Assembly: GCA_020137815.1 (NCBI GenBank)
Contig: CM035353.1
Location: forward strand, 48,501 to 112,500
Direction of reading: 5' to 3'
Length of the DNA: 64,000 nt
Source of the DNA: Hormiphora californensis
Taxonomy: Eukaryota; Ctenophora; Tentaculata; Cydippida; Pleurobrachiidae
A program made the position numbers and the translations under genes. Shown here piece after piece: positions 22,101 through 39,642 of the stretch (its first letter is position 1; each line of letters starts with the position of its first letter). Under the pieces are notes generated by a model. That model did no database searches. It saw only the letters and a program-made list of their open reading frames with translations, and was not told where the DNA came from.

Positions 22101-23180
22101 GAAAAGCAGCACGAAGCAGGCTGTCGGAACTCCTCTTTTGCCCTCTTCAAAGGATTTGTTTTTCGCAATTACAGCGAAAACCGTTGGAGTAGGAGAAAAA
22201 TGTCTCTCAGAAGACCCCCCCAAAATCGGACCTTCTGAATCGTTTAAGCTTGGTCTCAGGTCTCTAAAATTAGTCGTTTTTGAGATACCGGCTATTTCTT
22301 TATTTCTAAAAAAACGGCTTTCACAAAAAAGCTCTGTACAACTTGTCTCAAATAAGGACACGCCAAAAATTTGTGGCCACTTAGATAATCGTTAGACGCA
22401 ACTTTTCGCCAATTTACAGCCTTCACAAACTTTCGGAACTTTGCTAAATAGGGCCTTTAAGAGGGAAAAAAGTAAATCAATCTCACGACCGAAAATCATC
22501 ACCGATTTCAATAAAAATTTTTGTGTCAATAAACCTTCCTATCCCCTTCAAATCCCCAAAATTTTAAGCTTCTAGCCCTGAAAATGTATTTTTAGGGTAT
22601 CAAAAACGTCTTTTCAGAAATTTTCAAGACGATTTTAAAACGGCTGTAGCAAAAATATGAATTCGACTTGAGGGCTAAAATTGCATATTTGAGGTCTCCT
22701 GGGCATGGCCTACAATCCTGCGGTGAGAGATTTCCCTGCACTCGAAAAAAATTTTTGGTTAGCGTACCCTTAATGCGGTATAGCTAAATGTGATACATTA
22801 CTCGCCCACACAATGTAATGGGAATGTAGTGGGACCCTTGGGAATGTAGTGGGACCCTTAATTGAGGCATTGCCTTGTGGTGCCCTTGTGTGTTTTGTGT
22901 GATGTGATTAGATGTTTTTTTAAGTTGCCCTAAATTATTTTCCCAATATATGGACGTAGAGAGACAAGACCCGGTGAATAAATCCAGTAAGAATCAGTGA
23001 TTTATTCAAATGTATTCAAACTAATCTAAGCCTAAGAAGTGTGTGAAAATTAGTATACCTCCAAAGCGGACGCCTCCATAAAAAGGTACGGTGAGGTCTT
23101 GTTGTTTCATCAACAAGTCCAGTTTTGAGAGGTGTATTATCGTGTCATCATCGCACTTCACCATTACATCAAAATCATAC
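13125..23180 (-). CDS. GT31-family beta-1,3-glycosyltransferase, 3' part (5' exons not found)
   Basis: Minus-strand exons: 23059-23180 with YDFDVMVKCDDDTIIHLSKL (DxD metal/donor-binding motif), 21196-21311 with RYQVTKEEWEPDRFPPYCSG followed by GGYSLNK (the GT31 YPPYxSGGGYxLS block), 13524-13564 with EDAFIGVLAYHAK (the EDV block), and 13125-13307 with LDPVALQPAFRAFAPHKTCD to a TAA stop. Motif order matches Golgi beta-1,3-galactosyl/N-acetylglucosaminyltransferases, which are type II membrane enzymes extending glycans. One base is unaccounted for between the second and third exons, so a small exon is probably missing from the model. The 7.6-kb intron holds a satellite and transposable elements. 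N-terminal exons (membrane anchor, RRxAIRxTW region) are not visible. Confidence 0.75.
13565..15654 (+). repeat. 49-bp satellite array, left block (about 42 copies)
   Basis: Unit core: AAAGAGGTTGAACTCCCGAA then TAATGGACTTCTAATAGTTTC. The 49-bp period is exact with substitutions at a few positions (TTGAAC/TTGGAC, CCCG/CCTG, GACTT/GACCT). There are no unique spacers. The array starts directly against the 41-bp GT31 exon at 13524-13564 and continues at 19960-21016 beyond the inserted element. Confidence 0.95.
15773..16643. mobile_element. Pogo-like MITE nested in the RT element
   Basis: 871 bp, ends CAGTCGGACCCCGATTTAGG and CTAAATCGGGGTCCGACTG, flanked by TA. Interior copies of CACTAAATCGGGGTG occur near both ends. 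No long transposase frame is visible. Confidence 0.75.
16646..17460 (+). repeat. AT-rich 11-bp repeats (AAAATTTCCAA/AAAATTTCTAA) with a hairpin
   Basis: Runs of AAAATTTCTAA/AAAATTTCCAA occupy 16646-16740 and 17250-17460 and also 15710-15770. Between them, 16958-17036 is a perfect-armed hairpin (left arm includes AAAAGTAAGTTACCAAATAG). Confidence 0.85.
17566..19791 (+). CDS. Reverse transcriptase with CCHC knuckle and nuclease-like C-terminus
   Basis: 741 codons from the ATG at 17566; the frame is open at least 100 bases further upstream and protein similarity (VVGELIKKHPP) seems to continue there. RT core: RPIGIGEVLRRL, motif A LLIDASNAFNSLNR (about residue 150), motif B EGTTQGDTAAMHMYA (about 205), catalytic YADDGLGGG (about 240), then YLPNPGKSWLIVK. 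A CxC...H...C knuckle (CACGEENTIDHLISC, about 533-547) precedes a conserved segment with YFDVRIFNPR, KTYEKHEREKK and STTGGLGREF, plausibly a PD-(D/E)xK-type nuclease as in R2-like elements. There is no AP endonuclease. I recall similar RT proteins from many invertebrate genomes but cannot name the family. Confidence 0.85.
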   Translation: MFSEISAGAVTKAAKMLSGSGGPSGADSDLWKHMLLSKKLSPASSELAQAIATFAFKLATEPTDPKLLSAYVASRLVPLSKRPTGIRPIGIGEVLRRLAGKVITQALKPDLIECTAPVQLCAGLEGGVEAAVHAARDLFDLESTECLLLIDASNAFNSLNRIAALNNVKYTCPEFKIYLQNTYGLTANLFLCDGENNEVLKSSEGTTQGDTAAMHMYACCLMPLIRSVEDKDSKLTQIFYADDGLGGGTLSTVKTWWEKVKQDGPGYGYLPNPGKSWLIVKPEFEEAARSMFPDVNITSQGQRYLGSYIGTEEGQAEFVRSEVAKWESEIDQICDIALNEPQLAYTAYNIGLSKRWSYLMRTTPGISDQLGTIEEKIHQKLLPAITGQPVVNETLRLVAALPVRFGGLGVDNPQISSDSDYSFSKFVTEELSVAVLAQQETFKINQKERAEKKTLIHRTKNDIHQKKIDEIKNMMTTAEIRNLDLLTEKGASSWLTCLPLQSLNFTLNRQEWHDAMSARYNLPLVGQALPQHCACGEENTIDHLISCKLGGFVCFRHNNVRDFIGHELNKVCVDTKIEPHLLNVRGVNLPAGTITADGARLDISSRGFWSDMDNIYFDVRIFNPRISSNSNQTIAKTYEKHEREKKTSYLHRVLEVEKSTFTPLVMSTTGGLGREFNKTLKQLAEKKATKTGYSYDQCIRYLRLRLSFAMVRSVTISIRGHRGRLRAEGSSGRDDSIYQID
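19960..21016 (+). repeat. 49-bp satellite array, right block (about 21 copies)
   Basis: Continuation of the array at 13565-15654, same unit and period, interrupted by the RT element. Variants such as GAAGGGAAAAG and GACCTCT are shared between blocks. Confidence 0.95.
21345..21466 (+). repeat. 15-bp tandem repeat
   Basis: About eight copies of ACTAAATGTGATATT run up to the TTAA of the adjoining foldback element; a related TAGCTAAATGTGATA sits on its far side, so the element inserted into or next to this array. Confidence 0.85.
21471..22769. mobile_element. 1.3-kb foldback element with TTAA duplication
   Basis: Long arms are near-perfect reverse complements (for example 21474-21530 against 22710-22766) around a short unique centre near 22110. 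Terminal GGGTACGCTAACC is flanked by TTAA at 21467-21470 and 22770-22773. TTAA specificity is shared by piggyBac-type elements, but the ends do not show the usual CCY start. No transposase. Confidence 0.75.
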
Positions 23181-24629
23181 CTGATAGGGGGGTGTGATCA
23201 GGGGGTTGTATAGCATTAAAATCACGAATCACGTGATCTGCAGTTGAGCGCAGTCATGTGACGTCATGAATCACGTGACTGCACTCAGAAATGAGCACAG
23301 TCACGTGATGCCCTTTTCCACCCACTCCCGCAGCATGCTAGGTCGTGTTACCAAGCAGTTTCACCATGCACGCCGTGGTGGTGGTGGTGGTGAATATTAT
23401 AGTGAAGTAACATGCTCTATATAAACTGATTGGTGGATGGCCTGCCTGAAAGTAGTAGAGAATTGAATTTGTCTGGCATATTTTCGACTGGACACCCGAA
23501 TGATACCATATTATGATATCTTCTCCACATCCTTGTTTTGTTCAACCCCAGTCTAGCTAGGCAACCGCATCCATAGTTTTGTACGTGCCCCATCTTTGCC
23601 CTCTGTCTTCTCGACGCTGCACAGCCCTGTCTCTCTCCGTCACATGAGTATATACCCTGCTAACTTAAATAACCCGCCAGTCCCACTAGCGCGCTCTCAA
23701 TAAACAGCCAGTCCAGCGGCAGATTATTTCCCACTGGCAGGTTATTTATTTTGAACATTCAAAGTGTGTGTAAATGATCAGTTCTTACTAAAATACAGAG
23801 GGAACACTATGTGCAACACTTACACACTACATTGGAGAGAAAGAAAGGACACATTCCGTCAATTACTCTCTCTTTATCTCCCCTTTTGTCTCACTATCTC
23901 TTCCTCTGTGTTATGTGTGACATGCCCCTTATCAGGCTATTTCTTTCACTCTCTTTCCTTAGCAACTGCTTAGTAACTGTTACCAAACAGTGTACACTCA
24001 ATTGTGAGGTGTTTTAACTATTTCTCAGTCCTCTTTGAGTGTTTTGATTAGTGTTCTCTCTCTTGTTGGTGTGTAATACTTGAAATAAACAACTAAAGCA
24101 GGGTATATAACCTATAAACTCTGACCACTGGCACGTTATAGGTTTAAACCCCTCCGCCTCTCCCTCGGCTCCGCCTCGGGATCGTCGTCGTGATTTAAAC
24201 CAGTTTATCCGCCAGCGGCGGATAAACTTCAGCTAACTTCTCCCAGCGGCGCGCTGGGAGAAAGTTATCTGAAATAACGCGCCAGTGGCCAGAGTTTATA
24301 CCTCATATATATACTGCTAATTTAACATCAACATTGATGGTTGCTATTCAATCAAGAGTCGCACAAGAGAGCAGCGTGGCTGTACACGGTTGAATGAAAA
24401 ACCCGGAGAAGGCTAAGGTGTCAGTTTGACAACAAGAGTGGTCACTGACCACTGGTCAGTGACCAGTGACCAGTGGTCACTGACCACTGGTCACCTTTCC
24501 AGTCAACTAATTTCTGTTAGTTTTTTGCATAATTATAATTATTATCATTATTATTATACTATTTATCGAGGCAATGAAATAGAAAGTGACATCCTATAAC
24601 ACCACATCTATCACTGCACAGGTCAGATC
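23181..24629. other. Region without recognised exons; contains small foldback repeats
   Basis: Neither the missing 5' exons of GT31 (minus) nor those of CaMKII (plus) are visible. Two small inverted repeats share an AAATAAC...GCCAGT motif: 23660-23754 and 24112-24302. A dense nest of GGTCACTGACCACT palindromes lies at 24438-24494. CACGTG-rich sequence lies near 23225-23310. Confidence 0.5.
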
Positions 24630-25040
24630 ATGAGCAGACTAACGAGATACTTCAAGTTGATCTCTTGTTGTGCCATTGCACTTATCCTACTTCTAGTCAC
24701 AAACCAACGCCATTCCATCAATGTCTCAGACTGTGGATGGCAGGAATCGTCCAGGTCGAGCCGTCCAGCAACACCAAGACCAGATGTTACAGCCGAGAAA
24801 GATTTCAGAGAAGAGGAGAGCGAGGTCAGAGAGGGTTTATCTGATGGGGAGGATGATCATAAGGAGAATTGGCCCACAGAAGAGAGAAACCTGGAGGGAA
24901 TTTCAGAAGAGAGATACCCTGAGGTTCATTCTAGGGTGCAAGCTCGAATGTCTTACATTAGGGAAGTGTGTGAAAGAGAGAAACCTGTCCGAATCCTCAT
25001 TTGTACCATTTATGGGGTACATGAAATGCTTGACTCCTAA
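24630..25040 (+). CDS. Type II membrane protein N-terminal exon, possibly a Golgi enzyme
   Basis: 136 codons from ATG 24630 to TAA 25038-25040. A basic start (MSRLTRYFK) precedes a hydrophobic anchor (LISCCAIALILLLVT, residues about 10-25), then a polar acidic stem rich in E/D/R, ending with ARMSYIREVCEREKPVRILI. This layout, short cytosolic tail, single anchor and charged stem, is typical of Golgi glycosyl- or sulfotransferases. The end resembles the start of a catalytic domain, suggesting either a truncated exon or a broken gene. It lies between GT31 exons (minus strand) and CaMKII exons (plus strand) and belongs clearly to neither. Specific function is not known. Confidence 0.4.
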   Translation: MSRLTRYFKLISCCAIALILLLVTNQRHSINVSDCGWQESSRSSRPATPRPDVTAEKDFREEESEVREGLSDGEDDHKENWPTEERNLEGISEERYPEVHSRVQARMSYIREVCEREKPVRILICTIYGVHEMLDS

Positions 25041-25756
25041 TTGCACGATTGGATGCCCTTATATGGTCATATATCACGTGACGTGGTAGAGATGGCATGT
25101 AATTGATGGATATAGATTGGGGACCCCTTCCCGGAAAATAGCTCATACATGTAACATAAATGTACAGTCTTGTACCACATACCAAGGATATCTCTCTCTT
25201 CTCTCTCTGATCTCGCTCTTCTCTCTCTCGATATATCTAGAGCTCTCTCTAAGAGAGAGCATCTATAGCTCTCTCTCTACTCTCGGAGCTATCTGAGTAG
25301 ATCTTGCGAATGCCAAAAAAGATAGAGAGCCAATGATACCACAAATCTGTGTGTATTTTATATAATGGTGTAGTGGACAAGTTACTTGACTGATTGTCAT
25401 TGTGAGAGCAAGATATGAGCCACAAAGAATTGTTGTATTGTTCATACTAATACAGAAATATTGGTGTTGACTGTCGAAGATCGGAAGACATCAGTGAAAA
25501 GTTTAATCCCAGGGTTTGCAGCGAAATTGGGCGGCGGCCAAGCCAATTTATTGGATTAACAATATAATTGTTTCCCTAGAGTGAGCCAGGTCCTCAGTTT
25601 TATGTACACAACTTCACATATTTTTTACATAGTTTTACAAATTAATATAATATTTCGATTAGTAGCAGACACGTGATCCAGGATTAGAAATGTAAATAAG
25701 AACTGCTATCGGTGATGGATGATAAGTGTGTTTTACTAATCAATATTCCCTCTCAG
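25041..25756. other. Upstream flank of the CaMKII exons, no exon recognised
   Basis: Contains CT-rich inverted segments near 25190-25290. No kinase N-lobe, HRD or DFG-encoding sequence is seen on either strand. Confidence 0.5.
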
Positions 25757-35607
<9,851 letters not shown>

Positions 35608-35778
35608 AGATGTTTGTATAGCTGCAAAATGCGAAGAAAAGCTGGGGTAATGTCTGACTTCAATATTGCATATATGTGTGTGTATTGGAACTGTGCGGGT
35701 GTAGAACTCAAATGTATGGGAGCTGAATGTATACCATTGCTGCACTGTATAAACGTTGAATGTGTATAATACAAGGTG

Positions 35779-37328
35779 GGCCACGGATTGTTGGTCATGG
35801 TTAGCGAGGTGGTGCATCAAAACGGTGATAGTTGTGAGAATAAAAATTATGGGAGCACTCTGGATCAATTCCTTGGTAACTTTTTCCATAATTTTTTGTC
35901 AAAAATTCGAAAATTCATTTTTCATTCCTTCATTCATTTCTCGTTCATTCATGATGTGAGCATCCTAATTTTCCATCATTATGCTATTTTTCTTTGGCTT
36001 GAATTTATCTTTCCAATGAGCACCATGAAAATGAAATTGAAGCACCAGGACACTCAGCAGTTGAGAAAATGTTCATGCATGATTTTGACTCTTTTTGCGA
36101 CTTTCAAACAGCTGTATCACAGCTACCTTTCGTTCAATCTTCTTAAAACTTAAGGAAAACATTGGATAAGCAAAGATCTTTGCTCACAAGAAAAATCAAG
36201 GCCAAAGATCAAAGTTCATTTTTCATTTTTGTTAGTTCATTCCGTTCATTCAGGAACCAACATCCCTAAAGTGATGAAAAGGTTTAGGTTTTGTTTGGCC
36301 CATGTCCTGCAATGACAGAGAGGTGTAATAACGTGTTTCCGGGCTAGTTTGTGGGCGTCCATGTGATTATGATGATATCTGACACCTTTTCTGAGCCATG
36401 ATTAAAGGATTTTCTCAAATTCAAGCATGTAACTTGGTTTTTCTGCGATTAGTACCGTGCAGCAATGTTATGAGATCTCATAATACCTCAAAAATGATGA
36501 TTAGCTCAATGAAATGAGTTGATTTATGATGTAATTGTTCGTTTCGTTCAATTTGACATCGGTTTTAATCTTTTCAATCATAAATCAACTCATTTCATTG
36601 AGCTAATCATCATTTTTGAGGTGTTATGAGATCTCATAACATTGCTGCACGGTACTAATCGCAGAAAAACCAAGTTACATGCTTGAATTTGAGAAAATCC
36701 CTTAATCATGGCTCAGAAAAGGTGTCAGATATCATCATAATCACATGGACACCCACAAACTAGCCCGGAAACACGCTATTACACCTCTCTGTCATTGCAG
36801 GACATGGGCCAAACAAAACCCAAACCTTTTCATCACTTTAGGGATGTTGGTTCCTGAATGAACAGAATGAACTAACAAAAATTAAAAATGAACTTTGAAC
36901 TTTGACCTTGATATTTCTTGTGGGCAAAGATCTTTGCTTATCTAATGTTTTCCCAAAGTTTTAAGAAGATTGAACGAAAGGTAGCTGTGATATAGCTGTT
37001 TGAAAGTCGCAAAAAGAGCCAAAATCATGCATGAACATTTTCTCAACTGCTGAGTGACCTGGTGATTCAATTTTATTTTCATGGTGCTCATTGGAAAGAT
37101 AAATTCAAGCCAAAGAAAAATAGCATAATGATGGAAAATTAGGATGCTCACATCATGAATGAACGAGAAATGAATGAAGGAATGAAAAATGAATTTTCGA
37201 ATTTTTGACAAAAAATTATGGAAAAAGTTACCAAGGAATTGATCCAAAGTGCTCCCATAATTTTTATTCTCACAACTATCACCGTTTTGACGCACCACCT
37301 CGCTAACCATAACCAACAATCCGTGGCC
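35779..37328. mobile_element. 1.55-kb foldback element downstream of CaMKII
   Basis: Arms of about 750 bp, near-identical in inverted orientation, begin GGCCACGGATTGTTGG and end with the complement; the centre is near 36555. The same reading frame (VSEVV.QNGDSCENKNYGS) is readable from both arms, which is an effect of the palindrome and not a gene. No clear target duplication was found. Confidence 0.8.
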
Positions 37329-38261
37329 AGTCTGTTTTTTGTCTGCTAAATGTCTATCAAGATAATAAGTTTATCATCCATATTATGAATATAAAGCGAA
37401 TATACTCTAAAGAGAACCCAGTCTGCAGTCAATATAAATACTGTTTTTTTTATATTGAAAAGTTTGGTGCTTACAGCATACAGCATTGAAATTTTTGGTG
37501 CATTCTATTTACTATAGGTATTCTAATACACAATTATCGATTAATTTTATTCATTTCGTTTATTGGAAACAAATATTTCTGAGTTTAACTTGAATTTATT
37601 GTAACTTCGTTTATGTAATATCTTCGATTAATATCTGTACAGTTGGACCCTTATTTTACCGAGACTCCAATTTACCGGGAGGATTTGTATTGTTCATACT
37701 ACAGCAACAGCACAAGGGAGGATAAACTTCCCCCGTTATTGGAAATTAATTGCATTTCACCCCGATATACCGGACACCCCGATTTACTTGAATCGCTTGA
37801 CACTCTGTGTCCGTGAAGAAAAGAACGTGTGAACATTTCAACGATTTACCGGGCAAAACCCGTTCCTACGATCATCCCGGTAAATCGGGGTCCGACTGTA
37901 TATGTATATGGTTTATTTAATGTAACTGAAGTGTGAGAGAAAGAGAGCACATCGTTTAATGTAAAAATGGTTTATTTAAGTGTAATATTTACGTTTGGTC
38001 GCGATGTGCCCAATATTTACGTATGAAAAGTGAGGGAAGATAAACATGTATACTCACTTTAATGTCTTAGAAAATTGAACCAACTCGTTTTATAGATGTT
38101 AATATTCATCAAACATACAAACTTGATTCACAAACCACTCGCATTCTCGGCCGCACTGCTTATACTTAGTCCCTTGGTCGAATCTCTTTGTTCCAACTCT
38201 TATCAAACTCAATACCGTGCAAACATTCAGCACCTCAATTTAAATGGGACATGGCCATTTC
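37329..38261. other. Intergenic, AT-rich, with one pogo-like MITE
   Basis: Apart from the MITE at 37640-37898 I see no gene. Confidence 0.5.
37640..37898. mobile_element. Pogo-like MITE (259 bp)
   Basis: CAGTTGGACCCTTATTTTACCG on the left and CGGTAAATCGGGGTCCGACTG on the right, flanked by TA. Interior repeats of GATTTACCGGG link it to the copies at 27356 and 62898. Confidence 0.7.
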
Positions 38262-39517
38262 TCAAGAACCATCACGGAGGCCACTAGGTAGGGGGCCCTC
38301 CGACACCCCAGTTGTCCCATTCGCCATACTCGTATCAGTCATTTCGGGGACAAATCCTCCCTTTTTCCGGCTGGACTTGTGGCACAACATGGCAGCTAAC
38401 CTCAGCCCACCACTGTGGGAGAGAGGGTGAACCTTGGAGGAGTCATGTGGGTGCCGTAGGGCCACATTGGACCCCAGTTGTAGTGGCGGGGCGGTGGAAA
38501 GGGCCTGGATCTCAGAGAACCACTTAGCCCTCTTTCTCCAGGGAACGATTAGCAGAACCTTACATGTTGATTGTGCTATTTTCCTGGCCACCCTCATTAA
38601 CACCTGATCATTATCAAAGGGGGGAAAACAGTAGACAGTGTCCCAGTTATCCCAGGACACGGTAAAGGCATCCTGTTTAAAACTCATCGGGTCCTCTCTC
38701 TGACTAACAAACACGGCACATTTATAGCTGTGGTATGACGCAAACAAGTCCATATCGGGGGCCACCTTAAAGTGATCGCAGATCTTGTCATACAGTTTAG
38801 TCGGCATAACCCAGTCAGTGGTGTCAGGCATCTGGTGACTCTGTACCTCCGCGACCTTGTTACGGGGCCCGGTGTAATAGACGGCGGTGAGAGCGAGTTC
38901 ATAACGCTTCGCCACCTCCCATATCTTCAGCTTGAGAGTTCGCGTGACTGAGTTGGGGGTGGCCTGCACTGCTCCAGTCTTGCTCGGGTTCACTCTGTTG
39001 ATCAGGTTTACTGCTTCCTAGAAGAATAGAAGCAACCGTAGTATAATAATATTGTATATCGCGACACTAACAATCTCTACGGAACCCAATTCATATCAGT
39101 ATGATTTGCAAAAAGCCACAGCGTTTATACCTATAGATTATGATTGTCTAGATGAGACAACAACAACGGTTACCTGGTTGTCTAAATACAATGTAACATC
39201 AGTAGGGTTGTATTGCTCGTGCTTGTAGAAGGTTTTGAGAACAAAGTACACAGCCTTCAACTCCCGTTCTAGTGAGGATAACTTGCATTCTTTCTCCTCC
39301 CAATATCCCCGCACGATACGCCCTAGTAGGGAAATCATGTTGTTACTACCATGCCGACCCATTCATGACACTGTTAAAGAACTAATCGATTCTAGGGAGT
39401 TATCTCAGCACTTGTTGCAATGGATCCAAAGGTGTTATAGTTGTTACCGTTTGATAGATTTTCCCCGCCCCATCCGGAGTGACTTGCATCCGACACTAAC
39501 TCAACCTGATTTCCCAT
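38262..39517 (-). CDS. DIRS-type RNase H plus downstream domain, with introns; possible 3' exons of receptor A
   Basis: Three minus-strand exons with good splice sites: 39448-39517 (NQVELVSDASHSGWGG), 39174-39322 (GYWEEKECKLSSLERELKAV and VTLYLDNQ) and 38262-39017 (EAVNLINRVNPSKTG to TGA). The RNase H Asp (SDAS), Glu (RELKAV) and Asp (LDNQ) are present; the final Asp of the ADxxSR motif is replaced by Glu in KVAEVQSHQ. The part with DMDLFASYHSYKCA, YCFPPFD and KVLLIVPWRKRAKWF matches the segment after RNase H in DIRS-like tyrosine-recombinase retroelements, sometimes annotated as a DAM-methylase-like region. No RT or recombinase is seen. Spliced introns inside the RNase H are unusual for an active element and suggest host capture. 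Phase allows direct joining to the receptor A tail exon ending at 39643. Confidence 0.7.
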
Positions 39518-39642
39518 CTGAAATATAAACAAATTAACATTGTGAACTACTACTGAAGCATTGTACTTCATTGTCACCACCATTGATCCCTACTAACCCC
39601 CTTATACAACAAACACCCTACTAACCCCCTTATAAAACTAAC

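Noticed and set aside
21874-22395. Overlapping long frames on both strands (173 and 158 codons)
   Set aside because: Read from the palindromic arms of the TTAA element; not genes.
25500-25560. Possible kinase exon encoding GFAAKLGGGQANLLD
   Set aside because: It resembles fragments of CaMKII only superficially, has no convincing donor and does not join the next exon in a conserved way.
35776-37319. Repeated 125-codon frame
   Set aside because: Same palindrome effect in the third foldback.
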